64,000 bases of DNA from Myxococcus sp. CA023 (lineage in GTDB: Bacteria > Myxococcota > Myxococcia > Myxococcales > Myxococcaceae), in NCBI RefSeq assembly GCF_010998615.1, contig NZ_JAAEAH010000016.1, positions 51,305 to 115,304 of the forward strand. The letters are read 5' to 3'. Made by a program: the position numbers and the translations under genes. The notes beneath the pieces were generated by a model that made no database searches, was not told where the DNA came from, and was given only the letters and a program-made list of their open reading frames with translations. Each line of letters starts with the position of its first letter. The first letter of the stretch is position 1. Positions 47,209 to 54,991 of this stretch are shown here, piece after piece.

Positions 47209-49385
47209 CAGCGCGTCTCCCTCGCCACCGGCGGGCCCTTGCGCACGCCCAGTTCGCGCAGCAGCGCGTCCGCGTCCTCCACCTGGTCCAGCATCCAGAG
47301 GATGTAGCGCACGTCCACGTTGACGTTGCGTGCCACGTCCGGGTTGTAGCCGAAGTCGTTGGCCACGTTCTCCCAGACGCGGTCGAAGTTGACGCCCACC
47401 AACTGGCCCTTGCCGTTGACGGTGGGGCTGCCGGAGTTGCCGCCGGTGGTGTCCGCGTCCGACAGGAAGTTCACCGGGATGTCCTTCAGCTTCTTGTCCT
47501 GCCACGCGCCAAAGCGCTTCGCCTCGGCGACCTTGGAGACCTTCTCCGGGACGTCGAAGGGCTCCTCGCCGGTGTGCTTGGCCAGCATGCCCGACAGCGT
47601 CGTCTGCGGCGTGTAGATGGCGCCGTCCCGCGGCGCGTAGCCCTGCACCTTGGCGAAGCTGACGCGCAGCGTGCTGTTGGCGTCGGGGGCCACCGGCTTG
47701 CCCGCGTGCGCCAGCACCGCCTTGCGCCACTCCGGCCGCAGCCGCAGCGCGGCGCCCTGGCGCTTGTCCTTCACCTCGTCGAGCGCGGCCAGCTCCTTCG
47801 CCAGGTCCAGGCCGAACGCGAGCAGCGGGTCCTTGCGCGCCTCGAGCTGGCCCACCGACTCGGTGGCCATCTTCATGCGCTCGTCCAGCGTCAGCACCTT
47901 GGTGCCCGCGTACATGGCGTCAATCTTCGCCAGGACTTCCTTCTCCGAGAACGTCTTGCCGAAGTGCTTGTCCACCGCGGCGATGCGCTCCTCGGCGCCC
48001 AGCGCCTGCGCGCGGCGCACGAAGGCCAGCAGCAGCTGACGCTCGGCGGGGAGGAACAGGTTCTTCTGGTCGCGCTCCAGCCGGTCCTTGATGCGGACCT
48101 GCTCGCGCTCCATGTACTCCGGGCGGCGCTCCAGGTCCGGCTTGGCGCGCTCCGCGGCCAGCCGCGACACCGTCACCGCCAGGGCCGGGCCCCGCGCCAG
48201 GCGCGACGACGCGGCCAGGAGGAACTCACGGTCGAAGGACTTCGCGATGGCGGACTGCTCGACGAGCAGCGCGGCCCGCGCGTCCAGCGCCGGCTGCCAC
48301 TTCGCGCCCGCCTTCTTCGCCCACACCGCGACGGCGGCCTCCGCCTCGCGCTGCTTCTCCACGATGCTGCCGCGCTTCAGGCCCGCGAGCTGACCGCCCG
48401 AGTTCTTGTAGACGTTGTGCAGGCCCTTGAGCTGCGAGGCGACGGCAATCTTGCCCGCGGCGTCCTTCTCCCCTTCCGCTTCGAGGATGCGGATGGCCTC
48501 GCCGAACACGTCGCGCATGCGCGGGTAGAGGCGGGACTGGCGCTCGGCCATCTCTTCCGCGAGCAGCGCGCGGTACGTCATGCCCGGGTAGCCCAGCACC
48601 ATGACGAAGTCGTTGGGCTTCACGCCCTGGGTGGCCAGCGGGAAGAAGAACTCCGCCTTGTAGGGGATGTTCTTGTCGCTGTACGGCGCGGAGGTGCCAT
48701 CCGGCGCGGTGTACGCGCGGAGGATGGCGAAGTCACCGGTGTGGCGCGGCCACATCCAGTTGTCCTCCTCGCCGCCGTACTCACCCACCGCGCGCGGCGG
48801 CGCGTAGACGAGCCGCACGTCGGTGAGCTCCACCGCGTCCACCAGCGTGTAGTTGACGCCGCCATCGAAGGTGGCCACCTGGCAGCGGGTGGCGGGGCGC
48901 TTCTCGCACTCGGCGACCAGCTCCTTCTGCTTCCGCTCGATGGCCTTGTAGCGCGTGATGTCGTCCGCGTCCGCGGGCACCGCGGCGAGCACCGTCTTCG
49001 TCACATCGGTGAAGCTGCGCGGGACCTGGACGCGCGAGCCCTTGCCGGGCAGTTCGTCCTCGCGCTTGGAGGCGAGGAAGCCCTGGGTGATGAGGTCGCG
49101 CTGGGGCGTACTGTGCTCCTGGATGACGCCGAAGGCACAGTGGTGGTTGGTGATGACCAGCCCCGAGGCGGCGATGAACGCGCCCGAGCACCCACCGACG
49201 TTGACCGCGCCCGCGAGCAGGCCGGTGCCACGCTTCGGATCCCAGAGCTTCTTGGGGGAGACCTGGAGGCCCTGGGCGCGTAGCCACGCCGGGTCCAGCT
49301 CCAGGACCTGCTGGGGAGTCCACTTGCCTTCCCCGGCCAGAGCGGGGGCAGCCACGAGCGACAGAAGGAGGAGCGTCTTCTTCAT
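47208..49385 (-). CDS. S46-family dipeptidyl-peptidase
   Basis: A 725-residue exported serine peptidase of the DPP7/DPP11 family, which removes dipeptides from peptide N-termini in the periplasm. The signal peptide is cleaved near residue 17 (ALA). The catalytic His lies in VITNHHCAFG (about H81/H82), an Asp in the WMWPRHTGDFAILRAY region, and the Ser in TTGGNSGSPTVNGKGQLVGVNFD. The NFDRVWE sequence beyond the Ser resembles the DPP7 (aromatic/aliphatic) group more than the acid-specific DPP11, which is inference. GGGAGGGG precedes the ATG. Confidence 0.93.
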   Translation of the reverse strand: MKKTLLLLSLVAAPALAGEGKWTPQQVLELDPAWLRAQGLQVSPKKLWDPKRGTGLLAGAVNVGGCSGAFIAASGLVITNHHCAFGVIQEHSTPQRDLITQGFLASKREDELPGKGSRVQVPRSFTDVTKTVLAAVPADADDITRYKAIERKQKELVAECEKRPATRCQVATFDGGVNYTLVDAVELTDVRLVYAPPRAVGEYGGEEDNWMWPRHTGDFAILRAYTAPDGTSAPYSDKNIPYKAEFFFPLATQGVKPNDFVMVLGYPGMTYRALLAEEMAERQSRLYPRMRDVFGEAIRILEAEGEKDAAGKIAVASQLKGLHNVYKNSGGQLAGLKRGSIVEKQREAEAAVAVWAKKAGAKWQPALDARAALLVEQSAIAKSFDREFLLAASSRLARGPALAVTVSRLAAERAKPDLERRPEYMEREQVRIKDRLERDQKNLFLPAERQLLLAFVRRAQALGAEERIAAVDKHFGKTFSEKEVLAKIDAMYAGTKVLTLDERMKMATESVGQLEARKDPLLAFGLDLAKELAALDEVKDKRQGAALRLRPEWRKAVLAHAGKPVAPDANSTLRVSFAKVQGYAPRDGAIYTPQTTLSGMLAKHTGEEPFDVPEKVSKVAEAKRFGAWQDKKLKDIPVNFLSDADTTGGNSGSPTVNGKGQLVGVNFDRVWENVANDFGYNPDVARNVNVDVRYILWMLDQVEDADALLRELGVRKGPPVARETR

Positions 49386-49521
49386 GGTGTCCCCTCCCTA
49401 CTCCGTCCGGCGCCCGCAAGCGAATCCCTTCGCCGTGACGCTTCGCGGCCAGGAGGCCGGGCTTTTTCGTGGAAGACGAACCCGGATTAAGTGTTGGGGT
49501 GTCCCAGGAGGGGAGCAACCG

Positions 49522-50259
49522 ATGCGGACCGCCAGCGGTGCACAGCTTGATTTCGGCCGGTTGGCCCTGCTCGCCCTCATGCTGGGGGTGGGCTGGTATT
49601 TCTGGGATTCACCCGCCCTGTGGCCCATGAAGGTGCTGGTGGTGATGATGCACGAGAGCGGGCACGCCCTGGCGACGCTGCTGGTGGGCGGCTCCGTGGA
49701 CCGCATCCACCTGGCGGCCAACGAGTCGGGCTCCTGCCTGTCCCGCCTGCCTCCCGGGCTCTTCGCCAAGGTGGCCGTCTACTCCGGGGGGTACCTGGGC
49801 AGCGCGGTGGCGGGCGCGGGGCTGATGCTGGCCACCTTCCGCTTCCGGCTCCGCCGCTGGGTGCTGGGCACCGCCAGCGTATGGCTCACTGTCATGGGCC
49901 TGGTGTACGCGGGGGACAGCTTCACCTTGCTCTTCTGCCTGGGCACGGCCGTGGTGCTGGCCCTGGGCGCGAAGTTCCTGCCGGATGGAGTGGTGGACGC
50001 GCTGAACCTGTTCATCGCGGCCTTCACGGCGCTGTATGCGCTGTTCGACTTGCGCTCGGACTTGTGGAACAGCGCGGTGCGCTCGCAGAGTGACGCGGCG
50101 CTCCTGGCGGACCTCACCTACGTGCCCGCGGTGGTGTGGGCGGCGCTGTGGTCGCTGATCGCCATCGGACTGCTGGCGGTGGCGGCGTACACGTCCCTGC
50201 ACGCCAGGCCCAAGGGGCTCCAGATGCCTTCCATCACGGCGCGGGCGCGGCGGGTGTAG
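49522..50259 (+). CDS. M50B-like integral membrane metalloprotease
   Basis: A 245-residue protein with about six transmembrane segments. The zinc motif MHESGHALATLLVGG gives HExxH at residues 44-48 near the start of the second helix, as in peptidase M50B/site-2-protease-like families. A candidate downstream zinc ligand is less clear. The ATG at 49522 is preceded by GGAGGGGAG. The C-terminus ends MPSITARARRV, and the 33 bp spanning the last codons and the stop recur at 51732-51764. Substrate unknown. Confidence 0.82.
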   Translation: MRTASGAQLDFGRLALLALMLGVGWYFWDSPALWPMKVLVVMMHESGHALATLLVGGSVDRIHLAANESGSCLSRLPPGLFAKVAVYSGGYLGSAVAGAGLMLATFRFRLRRWVLGTASVWLTVMGLVYAGDSFTLLFCLGTAVVLALGAKFLPDGVVDALNLFIAAFTALYALFDLRSDLWNSAVRSQSDAALLADLTYVPAVVWAALWSLIAIGLLAVAAYTSLHARPKGLQMPSITARARRV

Positions 50260-50262
50260 CGC
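50230..50262 (+). repeat. 33-bp direct repeat, copy 1 (3' end of M50B gene)
   Basis: The bases from 50230 to 50262, which include the end of the M50B-like gene and its TAG, are identical to 51732-51764. An extra partial match (GCC then T/C) lies on the left. This looks like an attachment-type duplication bounding a 1.5-kb insert. Confidence 0.75.
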
Positions 50263-50283
50263 CTCCGGCTATCGACCACGCGA

Positions 50284-50289
50284 TAGACT
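50284..50289 (+). promoter_or_regulatory. -10-like TAGACT before lipoprotein gene
   Basis: TAGACT lies 6 nt before the ATG at 50296, which lacks a Shine-Dalgarno. A possible leaderless start. No -35 was recognised. Confidence 0.3.
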
Positions 50290-50295
50290 CCTCCG

Positions 50296-50970
50296 ATGAT
50301 GCGGACATTTCTGGTCTCTGCATTCTCGGTGCTCGCGCTGTCTTTTCTGGGGTGCTCCAACGCCGCGAGGATGCCCGCGCCCGGGGCCTGGGAGACCGCG
50401 GAGGAGATGTGCACCGCCGCGGATGATGCCCATTGCGGCTCACTCCTGTGTCATGGCGACGCGTGCGGACTCTATCGCTGCGAAGACGTGCCTGGAGCGG
50501 TGGAACTGGCGCGGTTCCCGCCTGCGCGTCCTCCCGCGGCGGCTGCGGCGCCAGGGAGCGGTCCCCGGAGGAATTGGGGAGGAGGCCAGAACCTTCCGCG
50601 GGGCGCTGTCATGGTGTTCCCCAACTGGAACGGCGCTGCCGGTTGGGTGGTGCCACCTTCACGTTGGCTCACAGCCGGGCGGTGGGAGAAGCACCACATC
50701 TTCCCCCAGGCCAGAGACCTGGCGGAGTGGTTCAGGGATAGAGGGCTCAGGATTCACGACTACACACTTCCGATTCCTCGAGACCTTCATCAGCGGATTC
50801 ACAAAGGGGGAGAGAGTGGCGGAGCATGGAACCGAGCCTGGCGTGAGTTCAGACTCCGCAACGAGAACGCAAGCCCCGAGGAGATCTTCAAGCACGCGGG
50901 CGAACTCATCTACCGCTTCCAGCTCATGGGCGGGCCCATTCGCGCCTACCATTCCAAGCCAGGTACTTGA
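50296..50970 (+). CDS. SitA-like lipoprotein with HNH-type C-terminus (DUF2380/TIGR02269)
   Basis: A 224-residue lipoprotein. The signal peptide ends LSFLGC, with Cys20 as the lipid site. A Cys-rich segment at 38-62 (MCTAADDAHCGSLLCHGDAC) is typical of the Myxococcus lipoprotein family TIGR02269. The C-terminal domain has a His-rich HNH/EndoVII-like signature: WEKHHIFPQ (H133, H134), LHQRIHKGG (H165, H169), then GGAWNRAWREF. SitA toxins of Myxococcus are lipoproteins with variable nuclease C-termini that move between cells by outer membrane exchange, so this may be a SitA-type toxin. Nuclease activity is inference. It is followed 13 bp later by a double-CXXCG gene. The DNA is less GC-rich than average. 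Confidence 0.78.
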   Translation: MMRTFLVSAFSVLALSFLGCSNAARMPAPGAWETAEEMCTAADDAHCGSLLCHGDACGLYRCEDVPGAVELARFPPARPPAAAAAPGSGPRRNWGGGQNLPRGAVMVFPNWNGAAGWVVPPSRWLTAGRWEKHHIFPQARDLAEWFRDRGLRIHDYTLPIPRDLHQRIHKGGESGGAWNRAWREFRLRNENASPEEIFKHAGELIYRFQLMGGPIRAYHSKPGT

Positions 50971-50982
50971 GAGATTGAGTGC

Positions 50983-51702
50983 ATGATGCGGTTCTTCTGG
51001 ATACGCGAGGAGCGGACTCCGCCCTTCAACGGCAGCTTCGACGCCACACACAAGTGGCGCCTGCCCGGCGTGAAGTGCGATGCCTGTGGAGTCACGTGGG
51101 GTGGGGCCGGTCACCAGTACCCAGGGGTGGACCTGTCTCACGTGCCCGAGCGGTCACGCTTCGTGCGCCCCTGGCCTGTTCCCGTCTCGGAGCTCGCGCA
51201 ACTGCGAGAACTGGTTCGCCCCTGGGTGCCCCCTGGAGTGCCACTTCCGCCAGGCACGCATCTGGGGCCTCTTGAAGGCACAGCCTCTGGGAGATTCGGC
51301 CCGCTGACGTCACAGGGGGACATTCTGTGGGTCGTGCGACGGGATGCCCTCGAACGGCTTCAAGCCGAAGGCGTCAGGGGGCTGCTCGGCTGCAAGACGG
51401 AATTGAGGTTTCGCCAGAAGGAGCCGCCGGAGTTGCTGGAACTCCAAATCGAACCGCGTGGCCGACTCCATGCGGACTGCCATCCCTCCTACCTCACTCC
51501 ACCATGCGACGCCTGCGGCCGGGTCGCACTTCGATTGCCGGACGCGCCCCTTCTCGACGCAGCATCCCTGCCCATCGACCGCGATGTCTTCCGCGTAGGG
51601 GACTACGCCACCGTCATCGTTTGCACCGAACGGTTCATGGAGACAGTGCGCCAACTCGGTCTGGAAGGAATGACCTTTCGCGAGATTCCCACACGCGGAT
51701 GA
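50983..51702 (+). CDS. Double-CXXCG motif protein (Gmx_para_CXXCG), candidate immunity protein
   Basis: A 239-residue protein of the Myxococcus family TIGR02264/Gmx_para_CXXCG. It has two CDACG motifs at C32-G36 and C175-G179, probably binding one metal, and no signal peptide. Family members are commonly found next to TIGR02269 lipoproteins. The position directly after the lipoprotein gene fits a cytoplasmic immunity role for the paired toxin. That role is inference from gene order. Confidence 0.78.
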   Translation: MMRFFWIREERTPPFNGSFDATHKWRLPGVKCDACGVTWGGAGHQYPGVDLSHVPERSRFVRPWPVPVSELAQLRELVRPWVPPGVPLPPGTHLGPLEGTASGRFGPLTSQGDILWVVRRDALERLQAEGVRGLLGCKTELRFRQKEPPELLELQIEPRGRLHADCHPSYLTPPCDACGRVALRLPDAPLLDAASLPIDRDVFRVGDYATVIVCTERFMETVRQLGLEGMTFREIPTRG

Positions 51703-51731
51703 CGCTGGAGTCCGCCGCCGGTCAGCGGCCC

Positions 51732-51764
51732 TCCATCACGGCGCGGGCGCGGCGGGTGTAGCGC
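51732..51764 (+). repeat. 33-bp direct repeat, copy 2
   Basis: Identical to 50230-50262. Here it stands alone, encoding only the last residues of the M50B-like protein plus a TAG without the gene body. The toxin/immunity pair sits between the two copies. Confidence 0.75.
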
Positions 51765-51951
51765 GCGGGGGCCGGACGGCGTCGCGCCGGGCACAGCAGC
51801 CCCTCCCACAGTCGAACGGACGCCCCCGTGGGTTGTCGCGTGAAGGCTGGCGCCGCATATCGAGGCCTCCGGCCCGTCCTGTCCCGTCCACCTCCGAGCC
51901 CGCCGGCCATCCAGCCCGCGAGCGGCTCCGGACGCGGCACGAGGAGAGACG

Positions 51952-52884
51952 ATGAAACTTCCTGGCACGTGGCGCACGTGGCTTCGCGGTGGGCTCCTGC
52001 TGACCAGCGTGTGCGCCGTGGGCGGCACGGTCTCCACCCAGGCCGGGTGCGCATCCGCGCCTGACAGCGCGGCCCGCGAGGGCATCTCCCTGTCGCCCAC
52101 ACCGCTCTACGGCAAGTTCGTCTGGCACGACCTCGTCACCGACAATCCCGCCGCCGCGAAACGCTTCTATCGCGACCTGTTCGGATGGGAGTTCGTGGAC
52201 ATCCGAGGCGGCCTCCGCCCCTACTCCCTCATCCGCGCCCAGGGGCGCTGGATTGGCGGCATCGTCCATCCGGCGAACGCCGCCGAGAAACGCGAAGGCG
52301 CGCTGTGGCTCGGCTACCTCTCCGTGCCCGACGTGGACCGCGCAGTCACCGAAGTAAGCGCGCGCGGCGGCAAGGCGCTCGACGGCCCCATCGATGTGCG
52401 GAACATCGGCCGGGCCGCGGTGGTCGCCGACCCGCAGGGCGCGGCGGTAGGCTTCGTGCGCTCCCTGCCCGGAGACCCGGCCGACACGGGCGTGCCGGAT
52501 GAGGGCCAGTTCTTGTGGATGGAGTACCTGGCCCAGGACCCCGTCGCCGCGGCGGACTTCTACAAGGAACTCCTGGGCTACGAGGTCCGCGAACGGCCAC
52601 TCGGCGGCGGGCCACACTACGTCCTCGCCCAGGGGCTGCATCCCCGAGGCGGCGTGCTGGCCAACCCGGTGAAAGGCGCGCGCCCCAACTGGCTCACCTA
52701 TGTCCGCGTGAAGGACCCCGCGACGCTCGCTTCACGGGCCCAGGCGCTGGGTGGCCGAGTGTTGATGGCCCCGCGCCCGGACGCACGGGGTGGCTCGCTC
52801 GCACTCATCGCCGACCCGAGCGGCGCGGTGCTCGCGCTCCAGCGCTACCCCTTCGAAACGTCCAAGTCCGCAACGGCGCCGTGA
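51952..52884 (+). CDS. Lipoprotein with two VOC/glyoxalase domains
   Basis: A 310-residue protein with an unusually long signal peptide, TAT-like at its start (WRTWLRGG), and a probable lipobox ending STQAGC. Two glyoxalase/bleomycin-resistance (VOC) domains follow at about residues 50-170 and 180-300; each begins with the family's (F/W).(W/M)...L..D...AA.FY pattern (KFVWHDLVTDNPAAAKRFYR; LWMEYLAQDPVAAADFYKEL). The ligand and reaction are unknown. GAGGAGAG precedes the ATG. It is followed 27 bp later by a small lipoprotein gene. Confidence 0.82.
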   Translation: MKLPGTWRTWLRGGLLLTSVCAVGGTVSTQAGCASAPDSAAREGISLSPTPLYGKFVWHDLVTDNPAAAKRFYRDLFGWEFVDIRGGLRPYSLIRAQGRWIGGIVHPANAAEKREGALWLGYLSVPDVDRAVTEVSARGGKALDGPIDVRNIGRAAVVADPQGAAVGFVRSLPGDPADTGVPDEGQFLWMEYLAQDPVAAADFYKELLGYEVRERPLGGGPHYVLAQGLHPRGGVLANPVKGARPNWLTYVRVKDPATLASRAQALGGRVLMAPRPDARGGSLALIADPSGAVLALQRYPFETSKSATAP

Positions 52885-52910
52885 TGCGCCACCCTCGAGG
52901 AGAACCCCAC

Positions 52911-53108
52911 ATGCAACTGCGTCGACACGCGTCCCCCCGCTCGCTCTCCTGGACCGTCCTGATGGCCGGTGCCCTCCTGACATCCGGGTGCACGGACCAG
53001 CCCGCGGGCGTCGGACTCGGCTTCACCACGCCTTCGCCCTGGAATGCGACGCCTCAGATGGAAATCACGACCACCTGGAACGGCGGGCCAATGTACTGGT
53101 CGCCCTGA
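52911..53108 (+). CDS. Small lipoprotein following VOC lipoprotein
   Basis: A 65-residue protein whose first part is a lipoprotein signal peptide (lipobox LLTSGC). The mature peptide of about 40 residues is Pro/Thr/Asn-rich and ends in NGGPMYWSP. CGAGGAGAA lies upstream of the ATG. It is likely co-transcribed with the VOC lipoprotein. Family not recognised. Confidence 0.6.
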   Translation: MQLRRHASPRSLSWTVLMAGALLTSGCTDQPAGVGLGFTTPSPWNATPQMEITTTWNGGPMYWSP

Positions 53109-53134
53109 GTGCGCCCATCCTCTCGCCGCGCGCA

Positions 53135-53140
53135 TAGACT
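53135..53140 (+). promoter_or_regulatory. -10-like TAGACT before frameshifted gene
   Basis: TAGACT lies 7 nt before the ATG at 53148. It has the same layout as the element at 50284. Confidence 0.3.
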
Positions 53141-53147
53141 GCGAGGC

Positions 53148-53452
53148 ATGACGCGCGACGAGAAATCATCGAAGAGTGTCTTCGTGCAGCGGTCGAAGGG
53201 CCGTTCTTCCCCGACTGGGAGTTCCACGCCCTGTTTGGACTCGACCGAGCGGAAGTCGCCGCCATCCTCGCGGCATGGCCCGTGTGGGACGACATCGAGG
53301 CGCAGAGTGTCGCCATCAACAACTCGCTGAACAACCTGCTCGGCTACCCGCACAAGAAATGGGCCCTGTGGCCTCAATACATTTCAGCCTCGCCCGAGGA
53401 GGTCGATGCCGTCTTCAAGCGCTGGCGTAAGGCCCATCCCAGGAAGGACTGA
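53148..53452 (+). pseudogene. Frameshifted small gene (about 100 aa)
   Basis: From 53162 to 53452 one frame reads a convincing protein: EEIIEE-like start, then AAVEGPFFPDWEFHALFGLD, AEVAAILAAWPVWDDIEA, NNSLNNLLGYPHKKWALWP and ASPEEVDAVFKRWRKAHPRKD before TGA. This frame has no start codon, as a TAG lies upstream. The ATG at 53148 (MTRD) is out of frame by one base and would join if one base were added near 53160-53162. So the gene is either broken by a one-base deletion or affected by a sequencing error. Family name not recalled; the FFPDWEF and NNLLGYPH motifs look conserved. Confidence 0.65.
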
Positions 53453-53545
53453 GCTCACAGCCGAGCGCCATCGCCCGACGGAGGGGAATGCCTCCCCGGA
53501 GGCGGGCGGCAGACCTCACCACCGCGCCTCCGAGGAGACGGCGCA

Positions 53546-54829
53546 TCACGCCTGCGGAGCGTGCACGCCGTTGGACAGCTCGTTGCGGACGACCTCGGAC
53601 ACGCGCTCGCGGACCATCTCGCCCACGCGCTCACGGACGTCGGCGCTCACGCTCTCACGCACCGCGCTCGCGATGCGTTCGGGGTCGACGGCGCTACCGC
53701 TGCTGTGGTGCATCGGCATCATGGACGGACCGGCGCGCATCGCCTCACCCAGCGCGGACCGGACGGCCTCGGGGAGCTGCGAGCGAAGCGCCGAGTCCAG
53801 CTCCGAGCGCATGCTGCTCACAAGCCGCTCACGCAGGGAGTCCGCCAGCCGCGTGCGGATGGCGTCCGCCAGGCGCTCCACGTCCTGCATCCCCTGCCCC
53901 ATCATCATGCCCTGCGGCATCATCCCGCCCTGCCCCATCATGCCCCGGTGACGGGCCATGGCGCCGCGCAGCATCTCGCCCATGCGCTCCCGCAGCACCT
54001 CGCGGACGCGCTCGCGAACCGCCGAGTTGATGCGCTCACGGAGTCCCTCGGACAACCGCTCCTGGAGGGCCATCGCGATGCGCTCGGCGTCGAACGCGCC
54101 GGCGGCCATGCCGCCCCACTGGCGCGTCATGACGCCGCGGAGCCCGTCGGCCAGCCGCTCGCGCAGGGCCTCGCGCACGCGCTCACGCAGGCTGTACACC
54201 AGTCCCTCGTGGAGGGCCTCGGCCAGGCGCCCGCGAATGGCGTCCGCCAGCCGCTCCGCGTCGTGGGGGCTGAAGCCGGGCATGCGCTCCGACATCACCG
54301 AGCGCAGCGTGTCCGCCAGCCGCTCGCGCAGGGCCTCGCGCACGCCGTCATGCGCGGCAGTGTTGATGCGCTCGCGAAGGGACTCCAGCAGCCGGGTGCG
54401 CACCGCCTCCGCCAGCCGCTCGGCATCCGGGGCGCCGAAGGCGTGGGAGGACATCTGCCACTGCTCAATCAGCGCCGCGCGCACGCACTCGGCCAGCCGC
54501 TCGCGGATGCCGTCACGGATGCGCTCGTGCACCACGGAGACGATGCGCTCGCGCAGCGTCTCCGACAGGCGGGAACAAAGCGCGTCCGCGATGCGCTCCG
54601 GCTCCGGCATGCCGTAGCCCTGGGGCGTCATCCCATACCCCTGCGGCATCCCGCCGCCGCGCTCGGGCATCGCGTGGCGAATGGCCTCCCCCACGCGCTC
54701 ACGCACCTCGCGGCCGAGCCGTTCATCAATCGCGGAGACAATCTGCTCGCGAACGGCTTCGACGACCCGCTCCTTCAGCGACTCACCGAACATCTGCTGC
54801 GACTGGGGAGAAAACTGCTCCTGAAACAT
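53546..54829 (-). CDS. Arg/Glu-rich protein with seven amphipathic helical repeats
   Basis: A 427-residue protein of unknown family. Seven degenerate units of about 45-70 residues start near residues 12, 75, 135, 190, 247, 316 and 382. Most units have the form D(A/P)ER(L/I)A.A...RL.E.LRERI....RERVREALRERLADTLR, then a short Gly/Met/Pro/His linker (e.g. MMGQGGMMPQGMMMGQGMQ at 297-315). The helices are amphipathic with alternating Arg/Glu and Leu/Val faces. There is no signal peptide, no membrane helix and only two Cys. It is probably a rod or surface-coating structural protein. AGGAGCG precedes the ATG. The hairpin 54870-54896 lies in its leader. Confidence 0.72.
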   Translation of the reverse strand: MFQEQFSPQSQQMFGESLKERVVEAVREQIVSAIDERLGREVRERVGEAIRHAMPERGGGMPQGYGMTPQGYGMPEPERIADALCSRLSETLRERIVSVVHERIRDGIRERLAECVRAALIEQWQMSSHAFGAPDAERLAEAVRTRLLESLRERINTAAHDGVREALRERLADTLRSVMSERMPGFSPHDAERLADAIRGRLAEALHEGLVYSLRERVREALRERLADGLRGVMTRQWGGMAAGAFDAERIAMALQERLSEGLRERINSAVRERVREVLRERMGEMLRGAMARHRGMMGQGGMMPQGMMMGQGMQDVERLADAIRTRLADSLRERLVSSMRSELDSALRSQLPEAVRSALGEAMRAGPSMMPMHHSSGSAVDPERIASAVRESVSADVRERVGEMVRERVSEVVRNELSNGVHAPQA

Positions 54830-54869
54830 GAGAACGCTCCTGACTCGACGCCTGGACTGCGAGGAAACA

Positions 54870-54896
54870 CGGCAGGCGAAAACCCCTCTCCTGCCG
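54870..54896 (-). promoter_or_regulatory. Leader hairpin of the seven-repeat gene
   Basis: CGGCAGG and CCTGCCG form a perfect 7-bp stem with a 13-nt loop in the untranslated leader of the repeat gene. Possible regulatory or stabilising structure. Confidence 0.35.
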
Positions 54897-54904
54897 GGCG
54901 CGAA

Positions 54905-54933
54905 TCAATAAACAGGCACGCACTCAGGGTAAA
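54905..54933 (-). promoter_or_regulatory. Candidate promoter for the seven-repeat gene
   Basis: On the minus strand TTTACC, a 17-bp spacer and TATTGA, in a locally AT-richer patch. The predicted leader is about 70 nt. By eye. Confidence 0.4.
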
Positions 54934-54991
54934 CGTGTCCTCGGTGTGAGGCCCCGTTGGCAGCCAGACACCGGCGGCGCGGCACAGGCCA

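Noticed and set aside
50230..51764. Insertion sequence or transposon carrying the toxin pair
   Set aside because: There is no transposase or integrase and no terminal inverted repeats, only the 33-bp direct duplication.
53546..54829. Tandem repeats as a CRISPR array
   Set aside because: The repeated units are about 135-210 bp, vary in sequence and keep an open reading frame. There are no constant repeats or spacer pattern.
53561..54949. A 462-residue plus-strand frame opposite the seven-repeat gene
   Set aside because: It is His/Leu/Ala-rich and mirrors the repeats of the minus-strand protein. The minus-strand frame has a Shine-Dalgarno and a candidate promoter, and the plus frame has neither.
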